Source: Treponema sp. (lineage in GTDB: Bacteria > Spirochaetota > Spirochaetia > Treponematales > Breznakiellaceae). Taken from it: 7,360 nucleotides of DNA. The stretch covers positions 1 through 7,360 of the forward strand of contig JAISOQ010000118.1 of NCBI GenBank assembly GCA_031275515.1. Reading direction: 5' to 3'. Positions 1 to 5,455 of the stretch are shown here, one piece after another. The notes under the pieces are model-generated. The model worked only from the letters and a program-made list of their open reading frames with translations, was not told the origin of the DNA and ran no database searches. Position 1 is the stretch's first letter, and the number at the start of each line of letters is the position of its first letter. The translations under genes were made by a program, and so were the position numbers.

Positions 1-38
1 ATCTCCTTAGATTGTTTTTTGCTGCGAAGGGATAAGGA

Positions 39-74
39 CTCCGGTTCCCCGTGGGGAAAGGGAGATAATTTTTT
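39..74 (+). terminator. Putative Rho-independent terminator of a gene off the left edge
   Basis: An imperfect inverted repeat pairs CTCC (39-42) with GGAG (61-64) and TTCCCC (45-50) with GGGGAA (53-58), with a 2x2 internal mismatch. ATAA and then six T (69-74) follow. It lies just after a TAA at 33-35 that closes a reading frame entering from the left edge (last residues LLRLFFAAKG), so it may end an upstream plus-strand gene. The loop is tight and the T-run is offset from the stem, so the call is tentative. Confidence 0.4.
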
Positions 75-127
75 GGGGGAAAGGAGGAAAAGAAAAAAGG
101 CCGGAACTTTTACGCTATATTCGCGAT

Positions 128-146
128 GGGGGGGGGGGGGGGGGGG
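128..146. repeat. Poly-G homopolymer of 19 bases
   Basis: An uninterrupted run of 19 G sits in the region upstream of the peptidase gene. Such tracts are prone to slippage, and poly-G tracts upstream of tpr genes in Treponema pallidum are known to vary in length and change promoter activity. The same pattern can also be a sequencing or assembly artefact, so the printed length should not be trusted. Confidence 0.85.
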
Positions 147-253
147 TAACGTCTTATTTGGGCTCGAAAGGTTTGAGAAGGAAGAAACTGTCGTTAAGCA
201 ACCGGACATTACCCGCTCCTGTATATCAATCGAAATGTAATCTGCGTTCATTT

Positions 254-282
254 ATAATATGCCTCATAAAAATAAAAGACAA
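254..282 (-). promoter_or_regulatory. Candidate sigma-70-type promoter, minus strand
   Basis: Read on the minus strand, TTGTCT (282-277) and TATTAT (259-254) are separated by exactly 17 bases. They match the -35 and -10 consensus at 4/6 and 5/6 positions. Transcription would begin near 247, about 38 nt before the ATG at 209. The region is A/T-rich, which raises the chance of false matches; TATAAT at 253-258 on the plus strand overlaps it but lacks a partner -35. Confidence 0.3.
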
Positions 283-291
283 GGGATTAGA

Positions 292-322
292 AAAAAAACT
301 TACAAAAAAACTTACAAAAAAA
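292..322. repeat. 12-bp A-rich tandem repeat, about 2.6 copies
   Basis: The unit AAAAAAACTTAC occurs at 292-303 and 304-315 and again partially (seven A) at 316-322. The A-runs recur every 12 bases, near the helical repeat, so the segment could be bent DNA or an A-rich upstream element. No gene occupies it. Confidence 0.75.
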
Positions 323-397
323 GCGTTCAGTCAGATTGAAAGCCCCGGATTAAAAAACAAACGGCGCTGCCCTGACAGGACGCTGGGTACTCCATAC

Positions 398-427
398 TTG
401 GTACAATTTCCGCTAAAACAGTATACT
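398..427 (+). promoter_or_regulatory. Candidate promoter of the M16 peptidase gene
   Basis: TTGGTA (398-403) and TATACT (422-427) lie 18 bases apart, matching the sigma-70 consensus at 4/6 and 5/6 positions. The predicted transcription start is near 434, right at the first ATG (435). Either the mRNA is leaderless or translation starts at the next in-frame ATG (471). Confidence 0.45.
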
Positions 428-434
428 GTAATCT

Positions 435-3383
435 ATGATCAATAAACTAATTTCGTTTCGATTTTTCCGGATGCGGCAAAAAGCCCGTCTGTCTGTCTGT
501 GATCGGATGTTTCTGACTGCCGGTTGTTTTCTGGTTGTCTGTCTAATTTGCGGAACTCTGGGTCTTGGCGCCTGCGCTTCCCCCGGGAGCTCTGGTAAAG
601 CCGATATTTACGGCGGTCTGGGACAAGCCGCGGATCCTGTCCCCTTTATGGCGGAGGCCCGGACGGGGATCCTGCCCAACGGTCTGCGGTATTATATCCT
701 GGAGAATGCCCGGCCCGAAAACCGGGCCTTTCTAACCCTTGCGGTGAACGCCGGTTCAGTGCTGGAAACCGAAGAAGAGCGGGGACTTGCCCATTTTACG
801 GAACACATGGCTTTTAACGGAACTAAGCGTTTCCCCGAACAGGAGATGATCGATTACCTCCGTTCTTTGGGGATGCGTTTCGGCGCGGATGTAAACGCCT
901 ATACCTCTTATGACGAGACCGTTTACGGCATTGAGGCTCCGGTGGAAACCGGGGAAGATGGGATCAAGCGCATCCCCGCGAAAGCCCTTGCGGTGATTGA
1001 CGACTGGTCCTGCGCCATTACCTTTACGCCCCAGGATGTTGACGATGAACGGGCAGTCATAATGGAAGAATACCGCTCCAGGCTTGGGGCCGCTGAACGG
1101 GTCAGCAGGAAAATGCTGCCCGTCCTTTTCCGGGGATCCCCCTATGCGGACAGGACCCCCATAGGATTGCCCGAAATCATCCAAAACGCCCCGGCCTCCC
1201 GGCTGGAAAATTTTTATAAGAAATGGTACCGGACCGACAATATGGCGGTCATCCTGGTGGGGGACTTTGACGGGGCTGTTTTGGAAAAGGAACTGGCCGC
1301 GCATTTTACGGCCCCGCCTCCCGATTCTCCCCTCAACCGGCCATATTATGAACTTCCCGAACCGGAAAAGGACAGCCTCAGAATAGAGATCATAACTGAC
1401 CCTGAATATCCTTATCCACGGCTCGATCTCTACTACCGGGAGGCTCCCCAGCCGCTGCGGGGAGACCTTGCGTCTTACCGCCAGGGGCTTATCAATGTCC
1501 TCATAGACCAGATGCTCTCCTTCCGTCTGGAGGAAGCGGCTTCCAAGCCTGAAACCCCCTATGTCGCTGCGGGGACCTGGGAAAACCGGTACGGGCGGGA
1601 ATCCCGCTTTTATGTGCTCTCGGCCATTGCCAAGTCCGGCTCTGTCCGCGAAAGCCTTAGGGCGATTCTGCGGGAAAAAGAGTCCATAAGCCGCTACGGG
1701 TTTACCGCCGCCGAGATTGACCGGGCAAAACGGACTATTATTTCAAACTTTATACAGCAGGTTTCGGAAAAAGACCGGCAGCCGTCGAACTTCTTTGTGT
1801 ATTCGTTTGTCTCCCATTTTTTGGAGAATCAAAACGTATCGGATGTTGAATGGCAATTAGACGCGATTACCAGGATGCTCCCCGCCATAGACGCCAAGGA
1901 AATAGCGGCGGCGGCAAAAGATTACTTTGTTTTCAATGACATCACCCTGTTCCTGACCGCCCCGGATTCCGAGGCTGCCAATCTTCCGGATGCGGCGGAG
2001 ATTCAAAACATTCTTGCGGCAAGCCTGAAGGAGCGCATACCCCGGCCCAAAGAGACGCCTGTCAGCGATAAGTTGCTGGACCAGGAACCTTCATCCGGGC
2101 AGATCCTCAACGAAAGCCGGGACGCCGAAACCGGAGCCATTCTCTGGGAACTGAGTAACGGCGCCAAGGTTATCCTTAAAGAGACAACCAATAAGAACAA
2201 TGAGATTATCCTTTACGCCATAGCCCGCGGAGGCTCCACCGGCGCGCCCGAATCGGAGGAAGTTTCCGTAAATCTTGCGGCGGAAATGATGAACGTTTCC
2301 GGGATGGGACCTTATTCGCGGACGGAACTCCTTCAAAAACTGGCGGATAAGCAGGTTTCCTTCGCCTATTGGTCCACTCTTTTCCACCGGGGCTGTGAAG
2401 GGTACGCTGCCGCCGGAGACCTTAAAACCTTGTTTGAACTCCTCTACCTGGGCTTTACCCAGCCCCGGCTGGATTCCGGCGCGGTGCAGGCCATGCTGGA
2501 TCAGTACCGGACCACGCTGGCTCAAAAGAACGAAAATCCCGAAGCGGTCTTTAGCGATGAAATAAGCCGGATCATCTTTGGGAACAACCGCTTTAGCAGG
2601 CCGCTGGTACTTGCGGACCTGGAAAAGGTACATCCCCAGGCGGCTCTGGACTTTGTGCGCCGGGGGCTTGGTCCCCAGGACTACACCTTCGTGTTCACCG
2701 GCAACCTGGACATTGCCGCCTTCCGGGGCTATGTGGAAACCTATCTTGCCGGCATTCCCCCCACGGAAGTAAGCATGAACACCTGGACAGACCCGCAGAT
2801 CCTGCGTCCGGGTAAGACCGAAAAGACGATTTACAAGGGAAAGGAGGAGAAGAGCCTGGTCTTTATGGGCTGGTTCCTGCCCGAAAAATATGACGAGCGG
2901 CAGCGGGCGGCGGCCCTGGCGTTAACCGAATACCTGGACATCATTCTGACTGAAGAGATACGGGAAAAACTGGGAGGGGTATACTATATATCCGCCGGCG
3001 CTTCCCTTTCTTCTCTGCCTCATGACGGCGAACTCACGATGACCAGTTACTTCGCCTGCGATCCCCGCCGGGCGGAGGAACTGAGCGCCGCCGTCATCCG
3101 GCAGCTTGAGCTTGTCGCCGGGGGGACCATCAACGACAGCGCCTTTACAAAGGCACGGGAAGCCCTGAAAAAAAGCTGGGAGGTATCCATGCAGAACAAC
3201 CGCTACATAGCCCAAAACTATGGAAACCTTGCGGTTACCCTGGACCTGCCTCTGGACCAGTTGAACAGGCGTCCCGGCTTGTACGCCGCAGTGACCCCGG
3301 AGGAAATCCGGGATCTCTGCCGCCGTCTTCTGCCGGGAGGCCCTGCGCAGATCATCTTGTATCCTGAAGGGTGGAAAAACTAA
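435..3383 (+). CDS. M16-family zinc metallopeptidase, probable lipoprotein (PqqL/insulinase type)
   Basis: The 982-residue protein has the two-lobed architecture of M16 peptidases (pitrilysin/insulinase, COG0612), which degrade peptides inside a closed clamshell chamber. The inverted zinc motif HFTEH is at residues 120-124, with E123 as expected catalytic base. The downstream acidic stretch ERAVIMEE (205-212) supplies the third ligand, most likely E212. The second, non-catalytic lobe begins near residue 570 and retains the C-terminal REKLGGVYY segment (843-851). The N-terminus has basic residues, a hydrophobic stretch (about 26-45) and the lipobox LGAC with C47, so a lipid-anchored protein facing the periplasm is predicted. 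Length fits the PqqL-like group of about 930 residues. No clear Shine-Dalgarno precedes any candidate start: 435, 471 (residue 13) or 507 (residue 25). The start at 471 would give the better signal peptide and fits the promoter. The physiological substrate cannot be read from sequence. The family call is firm. Confidence 0.93.
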   Translation: MINKLISFRFFRMRQKARLSVCDRMFLTAGCFLVVCLICGTLGLGACASPGSSGKADIYGGLGQAADPVPFMAEARTGILPNGLRYYILENARPENRAFLTLAVNAGSVLETEEERGLAHFTEHMAFNGTKRFPEQEMIDYLRSLGMRFGADVNAYTSYDETVYGIEAPVETGEDGIKRIPAKALAVIDDWSCAITFTPQDVDDERAVIMEEYRSRLGAAERVSRKMLPVLFRGSPYADRTPIGLPEIIQNAPASRLENFYKKWYRTDNMAVILVGDFDGAVLEKELAAHFTAPPPDSPLNRPYYELPEPEKDSLRIEIITDPEYPYPRLDLYYREAPQPLRGDLASYRQGLINVLIDQMLSFRLEEAASKPETPYVAAGTWENRYGRESRFYVLSAIAKSGSVRESLRAILREKESISRYGFTAAEIDRAKRTIISNFIQQVSEKDRQPSNFFVYSFVSHFLENQNVSDVEWQLDAITRMLPAIDAKEIAAAAKDYFVFNDITLFLTAPDSEAANLPDAAEIQNILAASLKERIPRPKETPVSDKLLDQEPSSGQILNESRDAETGAILWELSNGAKVILKETTNKNNEIILYAIARGGSTGAPESEEVSVNLAAEMMNVSGMGPYSRTELLQKLADKQVSFAYWSTLFHRGCEGYAAAGDLKTLFELLYLGFTQPRLDSGAVQAMLDQYRTTLAQKNENPEAVFSDEISRIIFGNNRFSRPLVLADLEKVHPQAALDFVRRGLGPQDYTFVFTGNLDIAAFRGYVETYLAGIPPTEVSMNTWTDPQILRPGKTEKTIYKGKEEKSLVFMGWFLPEKYDERQRAAALALTEYLDIILTEEIREKLGGVYYISAGASLSSLPHDGELTMTSYFACDPRRAEELSAAVIRQLELVAGGTINDSAFTKAREALKKSWEVSMQNNRYIAQNYGNLAVTLDLPLDQLNRRPGLYAAVTPEEIRDLCRRLLPGGPAQIILYPEGWKN

Positions 3384-3417
3384 AAAAAGAAGCCGTTCCG
3401 GCCTAAGCCGGAACGGC
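3381..3417 (-). terminator. Rho-independent terminator of the flagellin gene
   Basis: A perfect 11-bp stem (GCCGTTCCGGC at 3392-3402, its complement at 3407-3417) with a CTAA loop is followed, on the minus strand, by TTC and a run of seven T (3388-3382). It lies about 80 bases beyond the flagellin stop. The T-run overlaps the TAA stop of the convergent peptidase gene (3381-3383). On the plus strand no T-run follows the stem, so it should act mainly on the flagellin transcript. Confidence 0.88.
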
Positions 3418-3497
3418 GCCTTCCCGGTACATCTTAAATGATTGGCAAGATTAAGTCAAAATCGCCTCCGGGCAATTCTAACTAAACCGCCAGCCAT

Positions 3498-4358
3498 TTA
3501 CTGGAGGAGTTGGAGGACTGCCTGACCCCTCTGATTGGCCTGGGCCAACATCGCGTTACCCGCTTGGCTGAGGATCTGGTTTTTAGTAAACGAAACCATC
3601 TCGTTCGCCATATTGGTGTCCCGTATACGGGATTCAGAGGCTTGCAGATTTTCAGCCCCAAGATCAAGGCCGCGGACCGCGTGTTCCAGCCGATTCTGGT
3701 AGGCGCCGAGATCGGATCGTTGTTTATTGATCCGCTTAAGCGCTTCATCAAGGGTTCCAATGGCACGGTTAGCGCTGTCCGGTTCGGACAGCGAAAGAAT
3801 AGTATCGTCACTGACGTTGCGGACCCCAAGGCCCTTGGCAGTCATGGTACCGATAAACACCTGTTCCCGCTGGTCCATATTGGCGCCGATATGGAGCCAC
3901 ATAGAAGCGGTCACTACATTTTCGCCGACAGGCCGGCTAAACCTTCCGGTCATAACATTCATCCCGTTGAACTGGGCATGGGAAGCAATCCGATCAATTT
4001 CGTCAATTAAGGCCGAAACTTCAATCTGGACATACATCCGGTCTTCCGCAGTATAGATACCGTTTGAAGACAGAACCGCCAGCTCACGCAGACGCTGAAC
4101 AATATCTTCGGATTCCTGGAGATAACCCTCCGTAGTCTGAAGGAATGAAATACCATTCTGTGCGTTCAATGACGCCTGATTCAAACCGCGGATCTGGCTT
4201 CGCATCTTCTCGGAAACGGCGAGCCCCGAAGCATCATCACTTGCCCGGTTAATACGCAAACCGCTGGACAGTTTCTCCATGTTCTTATCCACATAAGACT
4301 GGGTAACCTTGAGGGACCTGTCAGCAAACATTGCGCTTAAGTTGTGATTAATGATCAT
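3498..4358 (-). CDS. flaB: Periplasmic flagellin, FlaB class (core filament protein)
   Basis: The 286-residue product is a spirochaete FlaB flagellin, core subunit of the periplasmic flagellar filament and exported by the flagellar type III system without a cleaved signal. The N-terminal D0/D1 region begins MIINHNLSAM and contains KLSSGLRINRASDDASGLAV (about 29-48) and the LRELAV helix (90-95). A short centre carries HIGANMDQREQVFIGTM (156-172), typical of treponemal FlaB. The C-terminal D1/D0 region includes RIRDTNMANEM (244-254) and ends QAVLQLLQ. There is no large variable D2/D3 domain, and 286 residues is the normal FlaB length. The ATG at 4358 is fixed by AAAGGAG (4373-4367), 8 nt upstream, and by family alignment. 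The frame stays open upstream to an ATG at 4628, but that extension is non-homologous leader sequence. The gene appears monocistronic: sigma-28 promoter at 4644-4670, terminator at 3381-3417. Treponemes often have several flaB paralogues; which one this is cannot be told. Confidence 0.96.
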   Translation of the reverse strand: MIINHNLSAMFADRSLKVTQSYVDKNMEKLSSGLRINRASDDASGLAVSEKMRSQIRGLNQASLNAQNGISFLQTTEGYLQESEDIVQRLRELAVLSSNGIYTAEDRMYVQIEVSALIDEIDRIASHAQFNGMNVMTGRFSRPVGENVVTASMWLHIGANMDQREQVFIGTMTAKGLGVRNVSDDTILSLSEPDSANRAIGTLDEALKRINKQRSDLGAYQNRLEHAVRGLDLGAENLQASESRIRDTNMANEMVSFTKNQILSQAGNAMLAQANQRGQAVLQLLQ

Positions 4359-4366
4359 AATCTTCA

Positions 4367-4373
4367 CTCCTTT
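4367..4373 (-). promoter_or_regulatory. Strong ribosome binding site of flaB
   Basis: AAAGGAG on the minus strand, 8 nt before the ATG at 4358, fixes the flagellin start and rules out the longer in-frame extension. It is the only strong Shine-Dalgarno that sits correctly before a recognised gene in this window. Confidence 0.9.
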
Positions 4374-4522
4374 GGCATTTTCGACGCCCCGCCACCCTAT
4401 GCGGCGTTTAGCATCGCGGCATCCATGCCATGAGGTTTTCCTGGGAAAACCCCGTTTTAAATTTGTGCCATTAACCCTCGACCCGCCCATATACGGAAGG
4501 GTGAGGGAGAACGTAAGTCCCG

Positions 4523-4552
4523 GGAACCTACGCTCCGGGAACGTAAGGTTCC
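4523..4552 (-). other. Inverted repeat (RNA hairpin) in the flaB leader
   Basis: GGAACCTACG (4523-4532) pairs with CGTA (4542-4545) plus GGTTCC (4547-4552), leaving A4546 bulged and a 9-nt loop. Neighbouring copies of ACGTTC and GTTCCCGG just downstream in the transcript could offer competing pairings. It has no T-run, so it is not an intrinsic terminator. Confidence 0.6.
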
Positions 4553-4640
4553 AGAACATCGCTGTTGCATAACAGCTTCGTTCCTCCCTGAACAAAACCA
4601 CGGAGGCCCGACGGGCGCATGGTTCCATCCAGTTTCATTT

Positions 4641-4668
4641 TAAATATCGGCCTTTAAAAATCGGCCTT
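4641..4668. repeat. 14-bp tandem duplication forming the flaB promoter
   Basis: TAAATATCGGCCTT (4641-4654) and TAAAAATCGGCCTT (4655-4668) are adjacent and differ at one base. On the minus strand each copy carries a GCCGAT box. Only the copy nearer flaB has TAAA 15 bases upstream, and part of that TAAA comes from the other copy. Confidence 0.85.
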
Positions 4669-4670
4669 TA
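4644..4670 (-). promoter_or_regulatory. Sigma-28 (FliA) promoter of flaB
   Basis: On the minus strand TAAA (4670-4667) is followed after exactly 15 bases by GCCGATAT (4651-4644). The enterobacterial FliA consensus is TAAA-N15-GCCGATAA, so only the last base differs. Orientation and position upstream of the flagellin gene agree with late-class flagellar control. The site is built from a 14-bp tandem duplication (4641-4668). Confidence 0.87.
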
Positions 4671-4719
4671 GGGAATTTTTCTGGTTCTTGGGGGCATCAT
4701 CCTTGAGAGGGATGGACGG

Positions 4720-4785
4720 GGGTCAGACCTCAAGTTTTTCCCTGATTCCCTGGTCCTCATTAAAGCAAATTGGCAGGTCTGACCC
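4720..4785. repeat. REP-like inverted repeat pair upstream of the RAYT-like gene
   Basis: GGGTCAGACCT (4720-4730) and AGGTCTGACCC (4775-4785) are perfect 11-bp reverse complements, 44 bases apart. Each is itself nearly palindromic around its central base (GGTC-A/T-GACC). A third copy lies at 5191-5201. The arrangement resembles the paired REP elements (BIME) associated with RAYT genes. The second copy overlaps the codons just before the RAYT-like start. Confidence 0.75.
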
Positions 4786-4796
4786 ATATACTCTAT

Positions 4797-5276
4797 ATGA
4801 GACCTTTACGCATACTCAAACAGGGGGTTTGGTATGAAATCCATACCCGCATTAACAACCGGGAACCGCTGTTCCGCCGGCATAAGGCGCTGGCAATCTT
4901 TGCCAGGGTGTTTTATGAACTCAAAAAATGGTTTGCTTTCGAGATTCGGGGGCTGAATTTGGAGGACGACTGGCTTAGGTTTTATATTAAGCCGGAGGAT
5001 GGAGAGGAACTTCCGGTGATAATGAAGTGGCTCAAGCAGACGTTTGCCCAGCGGTACAACCGGAAGGAGGGGAGGATAGGGCATATATGGGGTGACCGGT
5101 ATGGATCGAGGATAGTGGAGGGGGAGGCGCCGGAGGATGTGCCGAGAGGGGAGGCGGCGGAGGGGGAGAGGCGAGCGGCTGGGAACATCAGGGTCAGACC
5201 CCATTATGGGAAACCGGCAGCCAAACCCGTTTTTTTCCTTAATTTCCCGTTTCTTCCCGCCCCCGCCCCCAGCTAA
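4797..5276 (+). CDS. RAYT-like (REP-associated tyrosine transposase, Y1/IS200 fold) protein lacking the HUH motif
   Basis: The 159-residue product begins MRPLRILKQGVWYEI, the usual RAYT opening, and resembles the Y1 transposase fold to about residue 115. The segment YNRKEGRIGHIWGDRY (87-102) matches the conserved RAYT block around the nucleophile; Y87 is the tentative catalytic tyrosine. The HUH metal motif, expected just before the strand ending IKP (64-66), reads W59-L60-R61, so both metal-binding histidines are gone. After residue 115 comes a Gly/Glu/Arg-rich, then hydrophobic, tail with no recognisable domain, and the third REP-like copy is translated in frame there as RVRP. The ATG at 4797 is preferred over an in-frame TTG at 4770 because homology begins there; no good Shine-Dalgarno is seen. 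It is probably a non-catalytic, domesticated or decaying RAYT rather than an active transposase. Family assignment is from recognition, without alignment. Confidence 0.65.
   Translation: MRPLRILKQGVWYEIHTRINNREPLFRRHKALAIFARVFYELKKWFAFEIRGLNLEDDWLRFYIKPEDGEELPVIMKWLKQTFAQRYNRKEGRIGHIWGDRYGSRIVEGEAPEDVPRGEAAEGERRAAGNIRVRPHYGKPAAKPVFFLNFPFLPAPAPS
5191..5202. repeat. Third REP-like element, inside the RAYT-like gene
   Basis: GGGTCAGACCCC repeats the core of the elements at 4720-4730 and 4775-4785. It is inverted relative to the copy just before the gene, so the conserved part of the RAYT-like ORF is bracketed by inverted 10-bp copies. Confidence 0.7.
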
Positions 5277-5455
5277 ACAGCGGGAATCTGCTTTAAGTCC
5301 CGTACCAACCGTCATTTCCATCCCAAACCTGACGCATCCGAAGGGGAAGATCTATCCTGAAACAAGCAAGAATCTGAACTTTGAATCAAGTTCAGCATTA
5401 GGAACGGGAAGGGTTGTTCTACCAGGAAAGATTTGTCGTTATTTTGGATAAAAAA
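5277..5455. other. Intergenic region between convergent RAYT-like and ppaC genes
   Basis: No gene is seen. An 8-bp inverted repeat, CTGAACTT (5374-5381) and AAGTTCAG (5388-5395) with a 6-nt loop, lies about 60 bases past the pyrophosphatase stop. On the minus strand only a broken T-rich stretch follows it, so it is at best a weak terminator for that gene. Confidence 0.5.

Larger units (their letters stand above)
1..209 (-). other. Speculative minus-strand reading frame through the poly-C tract, open to left edge
   Basis: An ATG at 209-207 is preceded by AGGAG (220-216) with a 6-nt gap, and a plausible promoter lies about 40 bases further up. The frame starts MSGCLTTVSS, crosses the 19-base C tract as six prolines and stays open to the edge. 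With one C more or fewer, a stop follows within about six codons. I recognise no family, the residue composition is not convincing, and the frame runs antisense to a terminator-like hairpin. It is recorded because start signals and a slippage tract coincide, not because I am sure that it is a gene. Confidence 0.2.
4359..4637 (-). promoter_or_regulatory. Long structured 5' leader of flaB mRNA
   Basis: From the inferred sigma-28 start (about 4637) to the flagellin ATG is close to 280 nt, far longer than a minimal leader. It holds a perfect 6-bp hairpin GCTGTT/AACAGC with a 4-nt loop (4561-4576). A larger hairpin at 4523-4552 pairs GGAACC and TACG with CGTA and GGTTCC around one bulged A. About ten GGA triplets include the one in the Shine-Dalgarno. 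CsrA binds GGA motifs in flagellin leaders of Bacillus (hag) and represses FlaB in Borrelia, so post-transcriptional control is plausible. No known riboswitch class is recognised. The structure and length are seen; the regulatory role is inferred. Confidence 0.5.

Noticed and set aside
80..87. AAAGGAGG, a strong Shine-Dalgarno sequence on the plus strand
   Set aside because: No ATG, GTG or TTG follows at a usable distance, so it probably reflects local purine richness.
19..240. 73-codon plus-strand frame containing the poly-G tract
   Set aside because: It has no Shine-Dalgarno at its start, crosses the terminator-like hairpin, and has low-complexity composition without any recognisable feature.
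756..1304. 182-codon minus-strand frame opposite the peptidase
   Set aside because: It is a shadow of the well-supported M16 gene, with no recognisable protein features and no start signals.
2091..2633. 180-codon minus-strand frame opposite the peptidase
   Set aside because: It lies wholly within the second lobe of the M16 gene on the other strand and is explained by the codon bias of that gene.
4359..4628. N-terminal extension of the flagellin from an in-frame ATG at 4628
   Set aside because: Flagellin homology starts exactly at the ATG at 4358, which has a strong Shine-Dalgarno. The upstream 90 codons show no family similarity, and the ATG at 4628 would lie only about 9 nt from the transcription start.
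4806..5321. 171-codon minus-strand frame opposite the RAYT-like gene
   Set aside because: The plus-strand frame carries the RAYT signature block; the minus frame is proline-rich shadow sequence.
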